Shown here piece after piece: positions 35,063 through 43,967 of a stretch of 64,000 nt of DNA (the stretch's first letter is position 1; every line of letters begins with the position of its first letter). The DNA comes from Aldehydirespirator sp965200005 (GTDB lineage: Bacteria > Actinomycetota > Acidimicrobiia > Acidimicrobiales > Aldehydirespiratoraceae), in contig OZ241331.1 in the NCBI GenBank assembly GCA_965200005.1, forward strand, positions 806,001 through 870,000, in the 5' to 3' direction. The translations under genes were made by a program, and so were the position numbers. Under the pieces are notes generated by a model that ran no database searches, was not told where the DNA came from, and saw nothing but the letters and a program-made list of their open reading frames with translations.

Positions 35063-35091
35063 CGCCTACACCATCGAAGGGACCTGACGAC

Positions 35092-35487
35092 GTGGCATCA
35101 ATCGACTTCCACATTCTGTTCCAAAACGGCCGAGCCAAAGAAGCGCTGGAGCGCTACAGCGAGATCTTCGACGACTACAAGCTCAGTCGCCTTGACCTCT
35201 ACCAAGGCAACGGCGACGGACCTGAGGGCCAGGTGAAGGTCGCCGATTTCAGCGTCCTTGGCCGTCGATTCGTGTGCATCGACTCACCGATTCCACACGA
35301 CTGGGACATGACGCCCGGCATCGCACCGTTCATCGAATGCGACGACGACGCCCAGATGGATCAGCTCTTCGCTGCGCTATCCGACGGCGGGAAGATCCTC
35401 ATGCCACTCGACGATTATGGGTTCGGACGACGCTTCGGCTGGATCGAAGACCAGTTCGGGGTGAACTGGCTCCTCAACATCACCTAA
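35092..35487 (+). CDS. PhnB-like VOC-family protein
   Basis: A 131-aa protein of the PhnB/3-dmu-9_3-mt group within the VOC superfamily (IDFHILFQNGRAKEALERYSEIF, VLGRRFVCIDSP, APFIECDDDAQMDQLFAALSDGG, WIEDQFGVNWLLN). These proteins have no settled general function. The start is GTG 35092, 30 bases after the previous VOC gene, in the probable ArsR-controlled operon. Confidence 0.87.
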   Translation: MASIDFHILFQNGRAKEALERYSEIFDDYKLSRLDLYQGNGDGPEGQVKVADFSVLGRRFVCIDSPIPHDWDMTPGIAPFIECDDDAQMDQLFAALSDGGKILMPLDDYGFGRRFGWIEDQFGVNWLLNIT

Positions 35488-35576
35488 CCACTACGGCAGA
35501 CCTGGCAACAAGGCCGCCTTCCCCGAGCCGGAATCGGTAGTGATTCCAATGGTACTGGTTGGGGGTGGGGCTTACC

Positions 35577-35939
35577 ATGCGGCCGGTGGGTCTTAAGTGG
35601 GAACAGGTAATCGTTGACGCCGTTGATCCGGTGAGTCTGGGGAATTGGTGGAGGGACGCGCTCGACTGGGTGATCGTGAACGACAACCCCGAGGAGTTCG
35701 AGATTCGACCGACAGCTGACCGCATTCCCGGGCTTCTCTTCGTTCGAGTCGCAGAAGCGAAGGCGATCAAGAATCGTCTGCACCTCGACTTCCGGCCCGA
35801 CAGCCAGACCCGCGAAGTCAAACGCCTCGTGGACCTCGGAGCCAAGCGGGTCGATATCGGCCAAGGCCCACAGAGTTGGGTCGTGCTCGCCGACCCCGAG
35901 GGCAACGAGTTCTGCGTCCTGAGCTCACCCGCTCGATAG
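35577..35939 (+). CDS. Glyoxalase-like VOC-family protein
   Basis: A 120-residue VOC protein of the Glyoxalase_6-like kind: LKWEQVIVDAVDPVSLGNWWRDAL at the start, then LLFVRV, KNRLHLDFRP and WVVLADPEGNEFCVLSS at the end. ATG 35577 is used; an in-frame GTG at 35559 would add six residues. It is the third VOC gene in a row after the ArsR regulator, 90 bases from the second. Confidence 0.83.
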   Translation: MRPVGLKWEQVIVDAVDPVSLGNWWRDALDWVIVNDNPEEFEIRPTADRIPGLLFVRVAEAKAIKNRLHLDFRPDSQTREVKRLVDLGAKRVDIGQGPQSWVVLADPEGNEFCVLSSPAR

Positions 35940-36104
35940 CACCACTGCCAAACGGTCCGTCGACAACTGCCAAACATCGCAACCGGAATCCGTCTGACGA
36001 TCATCCTCTCGCCAGCTTCAACGAGCACTTTGCAACAGCCGAATGGGGCCGCAGGAGTACCGTGCAACTCATCGGTTCCCGAATGTCGCCGAGATGAAGG
36101 ATCC

Positions 36105-37073
36105 ATGGCACGCACAAAGCACGCAATCGACAACGCAACCCGCTCCAAGGATCTCAGCGGCAAGACCTATGTCGTCACCGGAGCGAACTCCGGCATCGGC
36201 CTCGAGACGACCCGCCACCTCATCAAGCAGGGAGGCCACGTTGTGATGGCATGCCGCCGTGTGAGCGCCGGCCAAGCGGTCGCCGCGAGCTTTGCCGGGC
36301 TAAACGGCAGCCACGAAGTCATGGCTCTCGACTTGGCGAGCCTCACCTCGGTACAAGCGTTCGCTAAAGCGTTCTCCGCCAAGCACAATCAACTGCACGG
36401 GCTCACCTGCAACGCTGGCTTCGTCAACATGACCGGCGAAGTCGAACACACCGAAGACGGACTTGAGTCGACCATCGCGGTCAGCTACTTCGGTCACTTC
36501 CTGCTCACCGAGCTCCTGCTCGACACGCTGAAAGCCACACCTGACTCGCGCATGGTGATCGTGTCGTCGGTCGTGCATGCGGGGAGCCCCAGGAATCGCC
36601 CGGCCGTCGATTTCGACGACATCAACTACAAGAACCGTGACTTCAGCGGCATGAGGGCCTACTCCGAAGCCAAGGTTGCGACCGTTCTCTACGCCAGGGA
36701 ACTTTCGGAACGTCTGGGCAATAGCGCTCCGGCTGTGTTCTCTGTGCATCCCGGCTGGGCCCGCTCGAACTTTGGCTCTGGCGGAAGCGCCTGGATGAAG
36801 GCAGCGATGGCGATCATGCGACCGCTCACCAGGTTCATGTCCGATAGCAATGAAGAGTCGGCCCAGACCTCGCTCCACTGCCTCATTTCTGGCGACGCAC
36901 CAAAACACTCAGGCGCATATTTCAGCCAGAGCAGCGTCCTTTATCGGGACAAGGGCACTAAGGACGGTGGCTGGCCAATGGAGTCACCCAACCCGCATGC
37001 AACGGACATGGATGCGGCACGGCGACTCGTCGACATGAGCTACGACCTAGTTGGCTTCTCCAAGCCCGCCTGA
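36105..37073 (+). CDS. SDR-family oxidoreductase (retinol dehydrogenase/protochlorophyllide reductase-like)
   Basis: A classical SDR of 322 residues from ATG 36105, which has GAAGGA upstream; the open frame back to 36030 is non-coding in character. TGANSGIG is the cofactor motif, NAGF follows in the core, SS of VIVSSVVH supplies the Ser and YSEAK the Tyr-x3-Lys. VFSVHPGWARSNF is the usual block after the active site. Substrate unknown. Its 3' end runs opposite the unusual extended 3' end of the zinc alcohol dehydrogenase gene. Confidence 0.88.
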   Translation: MARTKHAIDNATRSKDLSGKTYVVTGANSGIGLETTRHLIKQGGHVVMACRRVSAGQAVAASFAGLNGSHEVMALDLASLTSVQAFAKAFSAKHNQLHGLTCNAGFVNMTGEVEHTEDGLESTIAVSYFGHFLLTELLLDTLKATPDSRMVIVSSVVHAGSPRNRPAVDFDDINYKNRDFSGMRAYSEAKVATVLYARELSERLGNSAPAVFSVHPGWARSNFGSGGSAWMKAAMAIMRPLTRFMSDSNEESAQTSLHCLISGDAPKHSGAYFSQSSVLYRDKGTKDGGWPMESPNPHATDMDAARRLVDMSYDLVGFSKPA

Positions 37074-38130
37074 CCAGCCACGCACGCCCGTGGCGTTCGT
37101 GGGGTCGTAGCGGCAAACATCGAGGTTCGAGCACCACCTTGACCATCTCGCCGGGGTCGGTTGCGAGCCGCACGAACGCCTCGGCGCCGTCATCGAGTGG
37201 GAGCGGCGTGAGGATCGGATCGACCCGCAACGAAGCGCTAGCCAGGTGATCCAGCGAACACAGGAAGCCCGACTTGGTGTGGCACTGGGCTCCCTGCAGA
37301 CGAATCTCCTTCGTCACGACGGTCATGAAGTCGATCGGCACCGCTTCGGTGCCCAAGGCGATGAAGACAACCGTGCCCCCGGGGCGAACGGCCTCCACCG
37401 CCTGCTGTCGGGTGACCACGCTCCGGCCGCCTCGATGACCGTCGGCCCCCTCGCCACCGGTGACATCGTGGACGGCTTCGACCGCGCTCTTGCGGACTCC
37501 GTTGACCGTCTCTGTTGCTCCGAGGTCCGAAGCGAGTGCGAGACGGCGATCGACGACCTCTGTGACCACGACCGACTGCGCGCCCGCGAGCCGCGCCAAC
37601 TGCACCGAGACAAGGCCTAGTGGACCCGCGCCGAACACCGCCACGGTCTGGGCCTCTACGCGAGTCTGTTCAAACGCGTGAACGGCGGTCGTGACCGGCT
37701 CAACCATCGACGCAGCGCGCAAGCTCAAGCCGTCGGGTACTGCGAACACCGAGCTTGCCGCTACCGCGACGCGCAGTGCGAATCCGCCGCGCTCCTCCCC
37801 GCCGATCAAACGCACGTTGAAGCAGAGGTTCGTGCAGCCTCGTACGCACGCACTGCACCCACCGCAGTGCTGCAACGGCTGTACCACGACCCGGTCGCCT
37901 TCGGCGAACCCGTCAACCCCATCGCCCCAACCGATGACGCGCCCGGAGAACTCGTGACCTTGGACGCCCGGCACGGGCCAAGGTGCCGGCATGCCCTTGT
38001 AGACGTGGAGATCTGTCCCGCAGATGCCACAGGCAGCGACCTCGATCAGCACCTGGCCATCGCTGGGGATCGGCTCGCCCCATTCCCCGATCTCCATCTG
38101 GCGTTCACCGTGAAAGATCAGGGACTTCAT
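36958..38130 (-). CDS. Zinc-dependent alcohol dehydrogenase with local double frameshift and extended C-terminus
   Basis: An MDR dehydrogenase of the threonine/sorbitol dehydrogenase type from ATG 38130. CGICGTDLHVYKG and GHEFSGRV give catalytic zinc ligands, CGGCSACVRGCTNLC the structural zinc Cys, and VFGAGPLGLVSVQLA the NAD site. Two oddities appear. Near 37418-37446 the family's GADVVIEAAG segment reads GADGHRGGR, explained by a two-base and a one-base loss that together restore frame. After KVVLEPR, where relatives end, the frame runs 54 more codons antisense to the SDR gene. The start overlaps the GH38 remnant's stop (ATGA). The product may be inactive. Confidence 0.78.
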   Translation of the reverse strand: MKSLIFHGERQMEIGEWGEPIPSDGQVLIEVAACGICGTDLHVYKGMPAPWPVPGVQGHEFSGRVIGWGDGVDGFAEGDRVVVQPLQHCGGCSACVRGCTNLCFNVRLIGGEERGGFALRVAVAASSVFAVPDGLSLRAASMVEPVTTAVHAFEQTRVEAQTVAVFGAGPLGLVSVQLARLAGAQSVVVTEVVDRRLALASDLGATETVNGVRKSAVEAVHDVTGGEGADGHRGGRSVVTRQQAVEAVRPGGTVVFIALGTEAVPIDFMTVVTKEIRLQGAQCHTKSGFLCSLDHLASASLRVDPILTPLPLDDGAEAFVRLATDPGEMVKVVLEPRCLPLRPHERHGRAWLVRRAWRSQLGRSSCRRVAVPHPCPLHAGWVTPLASHRP

Positions 38131-38957
38131 GCCGACCCCCCATCGGGCTGGCGAAGACGAACGGTTGCGATCTGGTACGGCCTCATCGCCAGCCTCACCT
38201 GCTGATCGCCGACGTCGAGGTTGAGGTCGGTCTCGGGCTCCTCTAAGAGATTGCACTCCGACGCCCGACCGATCCGAAAGTCAGTCCGTAGGTCGACCGG
38301 ACCGCTCGTGCACTCGTTCTCGTAGAGCCGAACTATCACCCCGTCGCCGTCTTCGGCCTTCTTGACCGTCTCGACGATGACGTTGTCCGACGACACGCTC
38401 AGCAACGAGCCAGGCATCGCGTCTGGCGTTCCCCGACCCTGGCTCCCAACCTTTCGGGCGATGAGCGAGTCGTCGAGCGAGTACGCCGCCGGCACGGTCC
38501 CGTTCCGCCAGCCACCCTGGTGGGGAAAGAGGCTGTAGGTGAACTCGTGCTCTCCGAGGTCGGCTTCGGGGTCGGGAAAGGTCGCACCCCGCAGGACCGT
38601 CAGGCGCATGACGTTGTCTTGGATGTCGTGGCCGTACTTGCAGTCGTTGAGGAGACTCACGCCGAACCCGCCCTCGCTGAGGTCAACCCACTTGTGGGCG
38701 CAGGACTCGAAGCGGGCCCAGTCCCACGAGGTGTTTGGGTGGGTCGGCCGCTCGACGTTGCCCCACTGGATGTCGAAAGTCGCCTTCGGGCTCAAGACGT
38801 CGACCGGGAAGGCCACCTTCAACACGACATGACGCTTCTGCCAGTCCACCCAGGTGCGGAAGTCGATGCGCACGAAGTCGCTCGACAAGGAAACTCGCTG
38901 AACGATCTCGCTGTCATTGATCCGGCGCCTGATCTCCAGGCATGCCCGCAGTGGGCT
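38127..38957 (-). pseudogene. Alpha-mannosidase (GH38) remnant, C-terminal quarter only
   Basis: The frame reads as the C-terminal domain of GH38 alpha-mannosidases: IVQRVSLSSDFVRIDFRTW, then WGNVERPTHPNTSWDWARFE, CAHKWVDLSEGGFGVSLLNDCKYGHDI, ATFPDPEAD and EFTYSLFPH. Full enzymes are near 1000 aa; here only about 275 codons remain, with no ATG (only a TTG at 38888) and a stop directly upstream. The catalytic N-terminal domain is absent, so it cannot be an active mannosidase. Its stop still overlaps the alcohol dehydrogenase start, a trace of the former operon. Confidence 0.85.
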
Positions 38958-39276
38958 CTAGGAGGTTGTCGTGCCGGGTGCGGTGGTGGGGCGGGCGGTG
39001 AGGAGGGCGTCTCGGTCGTCGGGCGTCAAGTACTGGAGGCGGTGGGGTTCATCGCCGCGTAGCAAGGCCACGAGGTCGTCGACGACGTAGCGGCCGATGC
39101 GGCGCAGGGCGAGTGGCAACGCACCTGTGAGATGCGGCGTGAGTACGCCGTGAGGTGTGTCACGCACCGGCGCATCGCCGGCAACAGGTTCGCAGGGATA
39201 AACGTCGGTTGCGAATCGGATTGCGGCCTCATTCGATCCGCTCAACCATGGCGTCGAAGTCGACGACTAGAGACAT
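38958..39276 (-). pseudogene. D-2-hydroxyacid dehydrogenase remnant, C-terminal fragment with frameshift
   Basis: The frame ending at 38958 reads RFATDVYPCEPVAGDAPVRDTP, LLTPHLTGA-like VLTPHLTGALP, then YVVDDLVALLRGDEPHRLQ, the C-terminal end of NAD-dependent 2-hydroxyacid dehydrogenases. Just upstream, in another frame, SLVVDFDAMVERIE matches the preceding family segment (a VVDFDAL-like block), so a frameshift lies near 39235. The N-terminal and most of the NAD domain are missing. The fragment abuts the GH38 remnant and the defence-like block. Confidence 0.75.
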
Positions 39277-39309
39277 GATTGGCAAGTAGTTGCGACCTAA
39301 GTTGGGCAA

Positions 39310-40038
39310 ATGAGTAGAGACACGCTGAACCTGGTTGACCTTGAGCAACTTAGAGATCTACCGACTACTGACGGAGCCTTGCTGCTACTGCGAACGCTCG
39401 CACCGAAGAGGAAATTTAAGGCCTACAACACCCTAGGTGATGCCTTAGAAGTCATCTCACGCAACAAAGAAGTAAATCGCCATGACCTTCTTGAACGGCT
39501 TTCTGATTGTTGGGCGTGGCTCGAATCTCGTGGTCTCCTCGGCCCGAGTCTGAACCAGGACGGCTGGCAGCGAGTGACCTCCCGAGGACGGGCACTCGCT
39601 AAGTCTGACAGCGCGCTCAACGCCATCATCGCTGAAGATCAGCTGGCCATGACGCTGCACCCAAAGCTGCAGCCGAACGTCCGACAGATTTTCGCTCTCG
39701 GTGATTATGAGACTGCGGTCTTCTCGGCAATGAAGGCCGTAGAGATTCGTGTACGCGACCTCTCTCAGGCAAGCGACTCCGTGGTCGGAGTAAAACTAAT
39801 GCGAACGGCGTTCAATGAGTGTGGCCCCCTTAGGGACGAAGAAGCCGATGTCGGCGAGCAGGTCGCTACGGCGAATCTATTTGCAGGTGCGATCGGTACC
39901 TTCAAGAATCCATCGTCACACCGAACGGTGAGCTATGCCGACCCGACCGAAGCCGCTGAAATCGTCCTCTTGGCTGACCTGCTGATGCGGCATCTTGATC
40001 GAGTCGAAGATCGCCTCGGCAAGGCTGCGGCGCGTTAG
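39310..40038 (+). CDS. TIGR02391/Ymh-type hypothetical protein (HEPN-like)
   Basis: A 242-aa protein. The C-terminal domain shows the TIGR02391 (Ymh) pattern: FALGDYETAVFSAMKAVEIRVRDL, GVKLMRTAFNECGPL, then ATANLFAGAIGTFKNPSSHR. The KNPSSHR end resembles the R/K-x-N-x3-H segment of HEPN-type nucleases in abortive infection proteins. The N-terminal ~100 residues look like a helical, possibly winged-helix domain (NRHDLLERLSDCWAWLESRGLL). Homologues are often found in defence or mobile regions. It faces the AAA ATPase gene 28 bases away. Confidence 0.75.
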   Translation: MSRDTLNLVDLEQLRDLPTTDGALLLLRTLAPKRKFKAYNTLGDALEVISRNKEVNRHDLLERLSDCWAWLESRGLLGPSLNQDGWQRVTSRGRALAKSDSALNAIIAEDQLAMTLHPKLQPNVRQIFALGDYETAVFSAMKAVEIRVRDLSQASDSVVGVKLMRTAFNECGPLRDEEADVGEQVATANLFAGAIGTFKNPSSHRTVSYADPTEAAEIVLLADLLMRHLDRVEDRLGKAAAR

Positions 40039-40066
40039 CTGAGCGCGAGGCTCTCCCGGTTAATCC

Positions 40067-42025
40067 TCACCTCACCAAGTCACGTCGCCGCTTGAGTGCG
40101 CTCTCCCTGATCAGCGCGCGAGATTCGTGGGATCCGACGTCAAGGAATCCATCGGGCCAGTCATCGTCTAAACCGCCATACCGGTTGATCTTGGACTCTC
40201 GGTATGTCGTAACACCCTCGGTGTTCTCAGCAAAGATCAACTTCACCAAGTCTCTTGTTTCATCACTGGCGTCAGCGGCAACCCTCCGTCGAAGGCGATT
40301 GACGAGGTGCTCGCTGTGCGTCTCAATCACTAGCTGACGACCGGTCTCGACACAGGCCAGAAGGAAATCAGCTAGATCCTGTTGGAGTTTCGGGTGAAGA
40401 TGAAGCTCTGGTTGTTCAAGGATGACCATCGTCCCCGGCCTAGCGAGGAGGCACAGGAGCAACACGGGGAGCACCTGACTCACCCCCACACCCACAGATG
40501 TGAGATCAACCGGCCGACCAAGAGCCGTAGGCGTGACGCTCAGCCCGATACCGAGGCGGCCCAAGTCTTCGGATGTGGCCCCTTCAGCTAGGCCGAACCA
40601 CTGCAACCAAGCATCCAGTGCGTCGTTAAGTGGGGATATTTGCCGGCGGCTTTCATGCTGAGCACCGGGGATAGCTGGCATGACGACCCGCGAGTCAGCT
40701 TGGGCATGGAGCACTGCTGCGGCGAACTTGCCGGTCGGGCCGAGGTCAGTTCGAGTTGGCCCCGGGTCGTGCAGGGCGTGCGGAGCTTCTCGAAGCGGAC
40801 CGAGGTATTCAACATTGTTGCTGAAGAAACGTTGAGCAACTGCCCCTGAGCGAAACAACACCTCTACGGCAGCACCCGACTGCTGAAGAAGCACTTCTTC
40901 CCCTAGTCGATCGAAGCTAGGTGTTTGTTCACGTAGCACGCGCCGAAACGTCTCCTCGCCTTGGGAGTGGATACTGCGGGCAAAATGAGATCGCTCTAGC
41001 TGGCTCAGCCGATTTAGCTCTTTAGAGAAGTGTTGCTCTGCAATGTCCAACCTTCGACCGAAGACTCGACGCCGAAACGCCGGGTTATGTTTGGTGCCGG
41101 CGGTGAACTCGTTGATATTCCGGGCGGCGTGTGCTGCAGCGATTCGAAGTAGGTCTGACCAGTCGGATTGATCCTCGTCGTGGACAACGGTGTCTTTCCC
41201 GTCAAACAAGGTCGGCTGCCGATCAAGAAGCGTCTCTTCAAGCGTGGACAACCACACGTCAGTGAGGTAATTGAAGACAGTCTTACGTTCGAAAAAGGCG
41301 AGCGGAACTCCGCCCGACATCACTACGCCGTCGATATGACGCGGCGCCTCCTTGGGGAAACTCCGCATTAGGCCGTCTATCGGCACCGGCCTGGATACTC
41401 GACCCGGACGATATCTCTGATTCAAGATCCGAAGATTCCCGAACTCCTCTGCAGTCGTCACATCGTCGGTCGGGTTAATGTCACAGTCGCATAGCGGTTC
41501 GAGAGAGTCGCCAGAAGCGGACGTTGAGATCCACGCAACCGAGAGCACGAGACGCTTAATCTTTGCGAAGCCTCGCTTGAACTCGGAATGTCCGTCATCC
41601 TCGTTGTCGACAGGCCCGACAAAGGCGTGCCAACTGATCAGTCGTGGCTCTCTGCGACCCCTAAGGGCTGTGGGCTCATCGTCGAGGTCCACGGCGAACT
41701 CGGCAGCAATAGTGTCTCTCATTGGAGAGTTGTCGAATATTTCGAACTTGATCTCGATCTGAGGTTTGTCGCCTTCAGCAAGACAGTTGAGTGTCTCGTC
41801 AAACGTCCCTAGACGGATCATGCTCCCGTTAAGTGGAAACTCTGGCGTAGCGCTTTCACTCCGGACCGCCTGTGCGAGAGCGAGGATCGCCTGAATTAAC
41901 GTGCTCTTGCCAGCACTGTTTGCGCCAACAACGACAGTCAAGGGTCCCAGGTCGACTCGCTGATCTCGAACCGATTTGAACTCTCGAAGCTCGATCGCCC
42001 GGAGTCGAAAGTGGTGATCAATCAC
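40067..42025 (-). CDS. OLD-like AAA ATPase with DUF3696-type C-terminus
   Basis: A 652-aa SMC/ABC-like ATPase of the AAA_15/AAA_21 group. FKSVRDQRVDLGPLTVVVG then ANSAGKSTLIQAI is the N-terminal Walker A region. Near the C-terminus VVILEQPELHLHPKLQ holds Walker B with the conserved Glu, and VIETHSEHLVNRL the His switch. The final ~90 residues (IFAENTEGVTTY, GFLDV) match DUF3696. No TOPRIM nuclease domain is evident. Such ATPases power many multi-gene phage defence systems, usually with a partner effector. GTG 42025 follows the 295-aa gene by two bases, the last of a three-gene operon. Confidence 0.85.
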   Translation of the reverse strand: MIDHHFRLRAIELREFKSVRDQRVDLGPLTVVVGANSAGKSTLIQAILALAQAVRSESATPEFPLNGSMIRLGTFDETLNCLAEGDKPQIEIKFEIFDNSPMRDTIAAEFAVDLDDEPTALRGRREPRLISWHAFVGPVDNEDDGHSEFKRGFAKIKRLVLSVAWISTSASGDSLEPLCDCDINPTDDVTTAEEFGNLRILNQRYRPGRVSRPVPIDGLMRSFPKEAPRHIDGVVMSGGVPLAFFERKTVFNYLTDVWLSTLEETLLDRQPTLFDGKDTVVHDEDQSDWSDLLRIAAAHAARNINEFTAGTKHNPAFRRRVFGRRLDIAEQHFSKELNRLSQLERSHFARSIHSQGEETFRRVLREQTPSFDRLGEEVLLQQSGAAVEVLFRSGAVAQRFFSNNVEYLGPLREAPHALHDPGPTRTDLGPTGKFAAAVLHAQADSRVVMPAIPGAQHESRRQISPLNDALDAWLQWFGLAEGATSEDLGRLGIGLSVTPTALGRPVDLTSVGVGVSQVLPVLLLCLLARPGTMVILEQPELHLHPKLQQDLADFLLACVETGRQLVIETHSEHLVNRLRRRVAADASDETRDLVKLIFAENTEGVTTYRESKINRYGGLDDDWPDGFLDVGSHESRALIRESALKRRRDLVR

Positions 42026-42027
42026 GA

Positions 42028-42915
42028 CTAGCTCTCAACTAGTGTTCCAAGGACGTGAACAACTTCGGCACCCTGGCTGGACTGCGGCGGCGAATACGGA
42101 GCAACGATGCACTTGGACAGTTCTCCGACCGTCGCAGCCCGGGTCTGTGTGAGGGCATCTAGGGCGATGTCCATGAGCGCGTAATACAAGTCTGTGCTCA
42201 GATTGACGCTGCGCCACGCTTCGATCTCAAGAGCCCCACGCTGTTCGAGCTTCTGCGCATCTTCGACCGTCAACCGCAGATTTCGGGTACTAAGCAAATG
42301 GGCAAGTTCGATGAGGATTAAGTCCAAATCTGAAGTGGATGCAAGCAACTTAGGAATGAACAACTCCGGACTGACTTTCCACGGTGATCCCCCGTCGATG
42401 ACTTCGCTGGCGCAGTCCGAGGTGATGGAGTCCAACGCCTTGCCCTCAGTAGCTTTGAACGACCAACGTCGGTCGTGTGGGCCGGCAAGAGGAGTGCCGA
42501 TCCGGATGCCGGTCGTTGAAGTCGGTCGATCCATCTCAACTAGGTTCGATATCACCTCAAGTATCTCCATTGAAAGCTGGCCGACGGCCCGTGACGCCTG
42601 AACCAATGTCCAGACGACGCCACGCAGATCGGTCTGAACCACCACGTCAAAGGTGGTACCAGCCAACTCACCAGGCACGACACTGTCCATCGACGTCGCA
42701 AGTTCCGAGTAGGGATGGACAAGGGCGATCTCGATGAACTCCAGCGTCGTATCGACGTTGAGCACGAGACCGAGACGGGCCTGTCCGCTCGCGTCGCAAG
42801 GTGCTGTTATGAGCCGGAGGTCTCCTCGACGGACAGTCCTCCTACGCGCCTGCAGGTCTTGGGCTGACGACCGCCATGCCCGGGCTGCGGCCGCAACAGC
42901 GAAAGGCACTGTCAT
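42028..42915 (-). CDS. Uncharacterised 295-aa protein of the sigma-like/ATPase operon
   Basis: A protein I do not recognise. The N-terminal part is basic and beta-rich (RTVRRGDLRLITAPCDASGQARLGLVLNV...IALVHPYSELAT), reminiscent of the small regulatory-value domains that limit promoter-associated proteins, followed by FDVVVQTDLRGVVWTL and a helical C-terminal half (LILIELAHLLSTRNLRLTVEDAQKLEQRGAL). No catalytic motif, signal peptide or membrane segment is visible. It overlaps the upstream sigma-like gene by ATGA and is two bases from the ATPase gene, so it is an integral part of the operon. It may be the effector or adaptor. Confidence 0.7.
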   Translation of the reverse strand: MTVPFAVAAAARAWRSSAQDLQARRRTVRRGDLRLITAPCDASGQARLGLVLNVDTTLEFIEIALVHPYSELATSMDSVVPGELAGTTFDVVVQTDLRGVVWTLVQASRAVGQLSMEILEVISNLVEMDRPTSTTGIRIGTPLAGPHDRRWSFKATEGKALDSITSDCASEVIDGGSPWKVSPELFIPKLLASTSDLDLILIELAHLLSTRNLRLTVEDAQKLEQRGALEIEAWRSVNLSTDLYYALMDIALDALTQTRAATVGELSKCIVAPYSPPQSSQGAEVVHVLGTLVES

Positions 42916-43967
42916 CGTGTGTGATCCTCGCCGCGTTCCATGGCAAGCTCGAGCAGCACTTCCACGGCGAGCCCGTGACGATGTTCCGGGATCTCATTGA
43001 CGAGAAACCGGCCGACATTCTCGGTATATGCACGTCGGGATTTGATGATGGTCGGCCTAGAACAACGGAGTTCACGAGCCAGTTGGGTGTCGGACACTCC
43101 GTTGCTCTTGCCGATCATCACAGCAATCTGGCGGTCAGAGAGCATTTCGAGGAGCCCTTCTAAGTCGGTGGTCATCGCGGTCACTTCGTATTCACTCGGC
43201 GGCGAGCCGACCGGTAAGGAGTCGGCCTCATAGTCATAAAGGATCTCTGGGAGCCAGGCTGTCAACAGTTCCTCAAGGATTCTTCTGACATCGCTGAGGT
43301 ACAGGCCGTCGTACTCGTCGACGAGACGGTGGAGAACCTCAACGAGTTGCGGAGTGCCGTAAATCTTTGACTCTCGCTGTCCGAGTGGATTTGATGGGAT
43401 TCGTGGAATGTCCGCAATTCGGTGAACTCCCCGATGACGATCCGAGGGAGTGAGCACTGCTAGAGGGCGTTCGGAGAGTCCTCCGACAATCCAGGTCTCA
43501 GTGCCCATGTCCCGTGAGCGGATCCCTGCGGGCGGATTCTGGAGCAACTGCTTGATGCGACCTACCAGCCGATCTACGACTGAGGGAACGCGTCGATGAG
43601 CAAGAGTCCTTTGGACCTGGATTGCCAGTAAACCCTCGATGGTCTCGACGCCCTGAGTTGGATTGGCGTAGGCTCGCATGAAGATGTAGTCAAGCTGTGA
43701 CTCGCCTAGCAGGCGTTCGAGCGCAACTGACTGAGCCAAGTCCTCAATCGAGGCATGGTTCCACTGCGAGTCGTCTGCGTACACCTGCGGTGGATATCGC
43801 AGACACACTCTGCGGGTAACTTTGACGAGGAGGTCCCAGATGGCCGGACCGATTCTCTCGGAACCTTCGAACTCTGCAACCAGATCGGCGTACGTCACAG
43901 TGACCTGTTTCGAGAAAGAAGGCGAGAAGGTGGCCCGCAGGTTCTGCGCAGGAGAACGTTGAGTCAT
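42912..43967 (-). CDS. Sigma-factor-like protein with C-terminal HTH (first gene of putative defence operon)
   Basis: A 351-aa protein. The C-terminal region (LEGLLEMLSDRQIAVMIGKSNGVSDTQLARELRCSRPTIIKSRRAYTENV) reads like a sigma-70 region 4 helix-turn-helix: a conserved helix before it (LSDRQIAVM), the first helix of the HTH (SDTQLARELRCS) and the recognition helix (RPTIIKSRRAY). The N-terminal half is helical (ASIEDLAQSVALERLLGESQLDYIFMRAYANP) and could be a divergent region 2. It is much longer than ECF factors. It might recruit polymerase or sense transcription takeover. No ribosome binding site is clear before ATG 43967; the start is uncertain. Confidence 0.7.
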   Translation of the reverse strand: MTQRSPAQNLRATFSPSFSKQVTVTYADLVAEFEGSERIGPAIWDLLVKVTRRVCLRYPPQVYADDSQWNHASIEDLAQSVALERLLGESQLDYIFMRAYANPTQGVETIEGLLAIQVQRTLAHRRVPSVVDRLVGRIKQLLQNPPAGIRSRDMGTETWIVGGLSERPLAVLTPSDRHRGVHRIADIPRIPSNPLGQRESKIYGTPQLVEVLHRLVDEYDGLYLSDVRRILEELLTAWLPEILYDYEADSLPVGSPPSEYEVTAMTTDLEGLLEMLSDRQIAVMIGKSNGVSDTQLARELRCSRPTIIKSRRAYTENVGRFLVNEIPEHRHGLAVEVLLELAMERGEDHTR

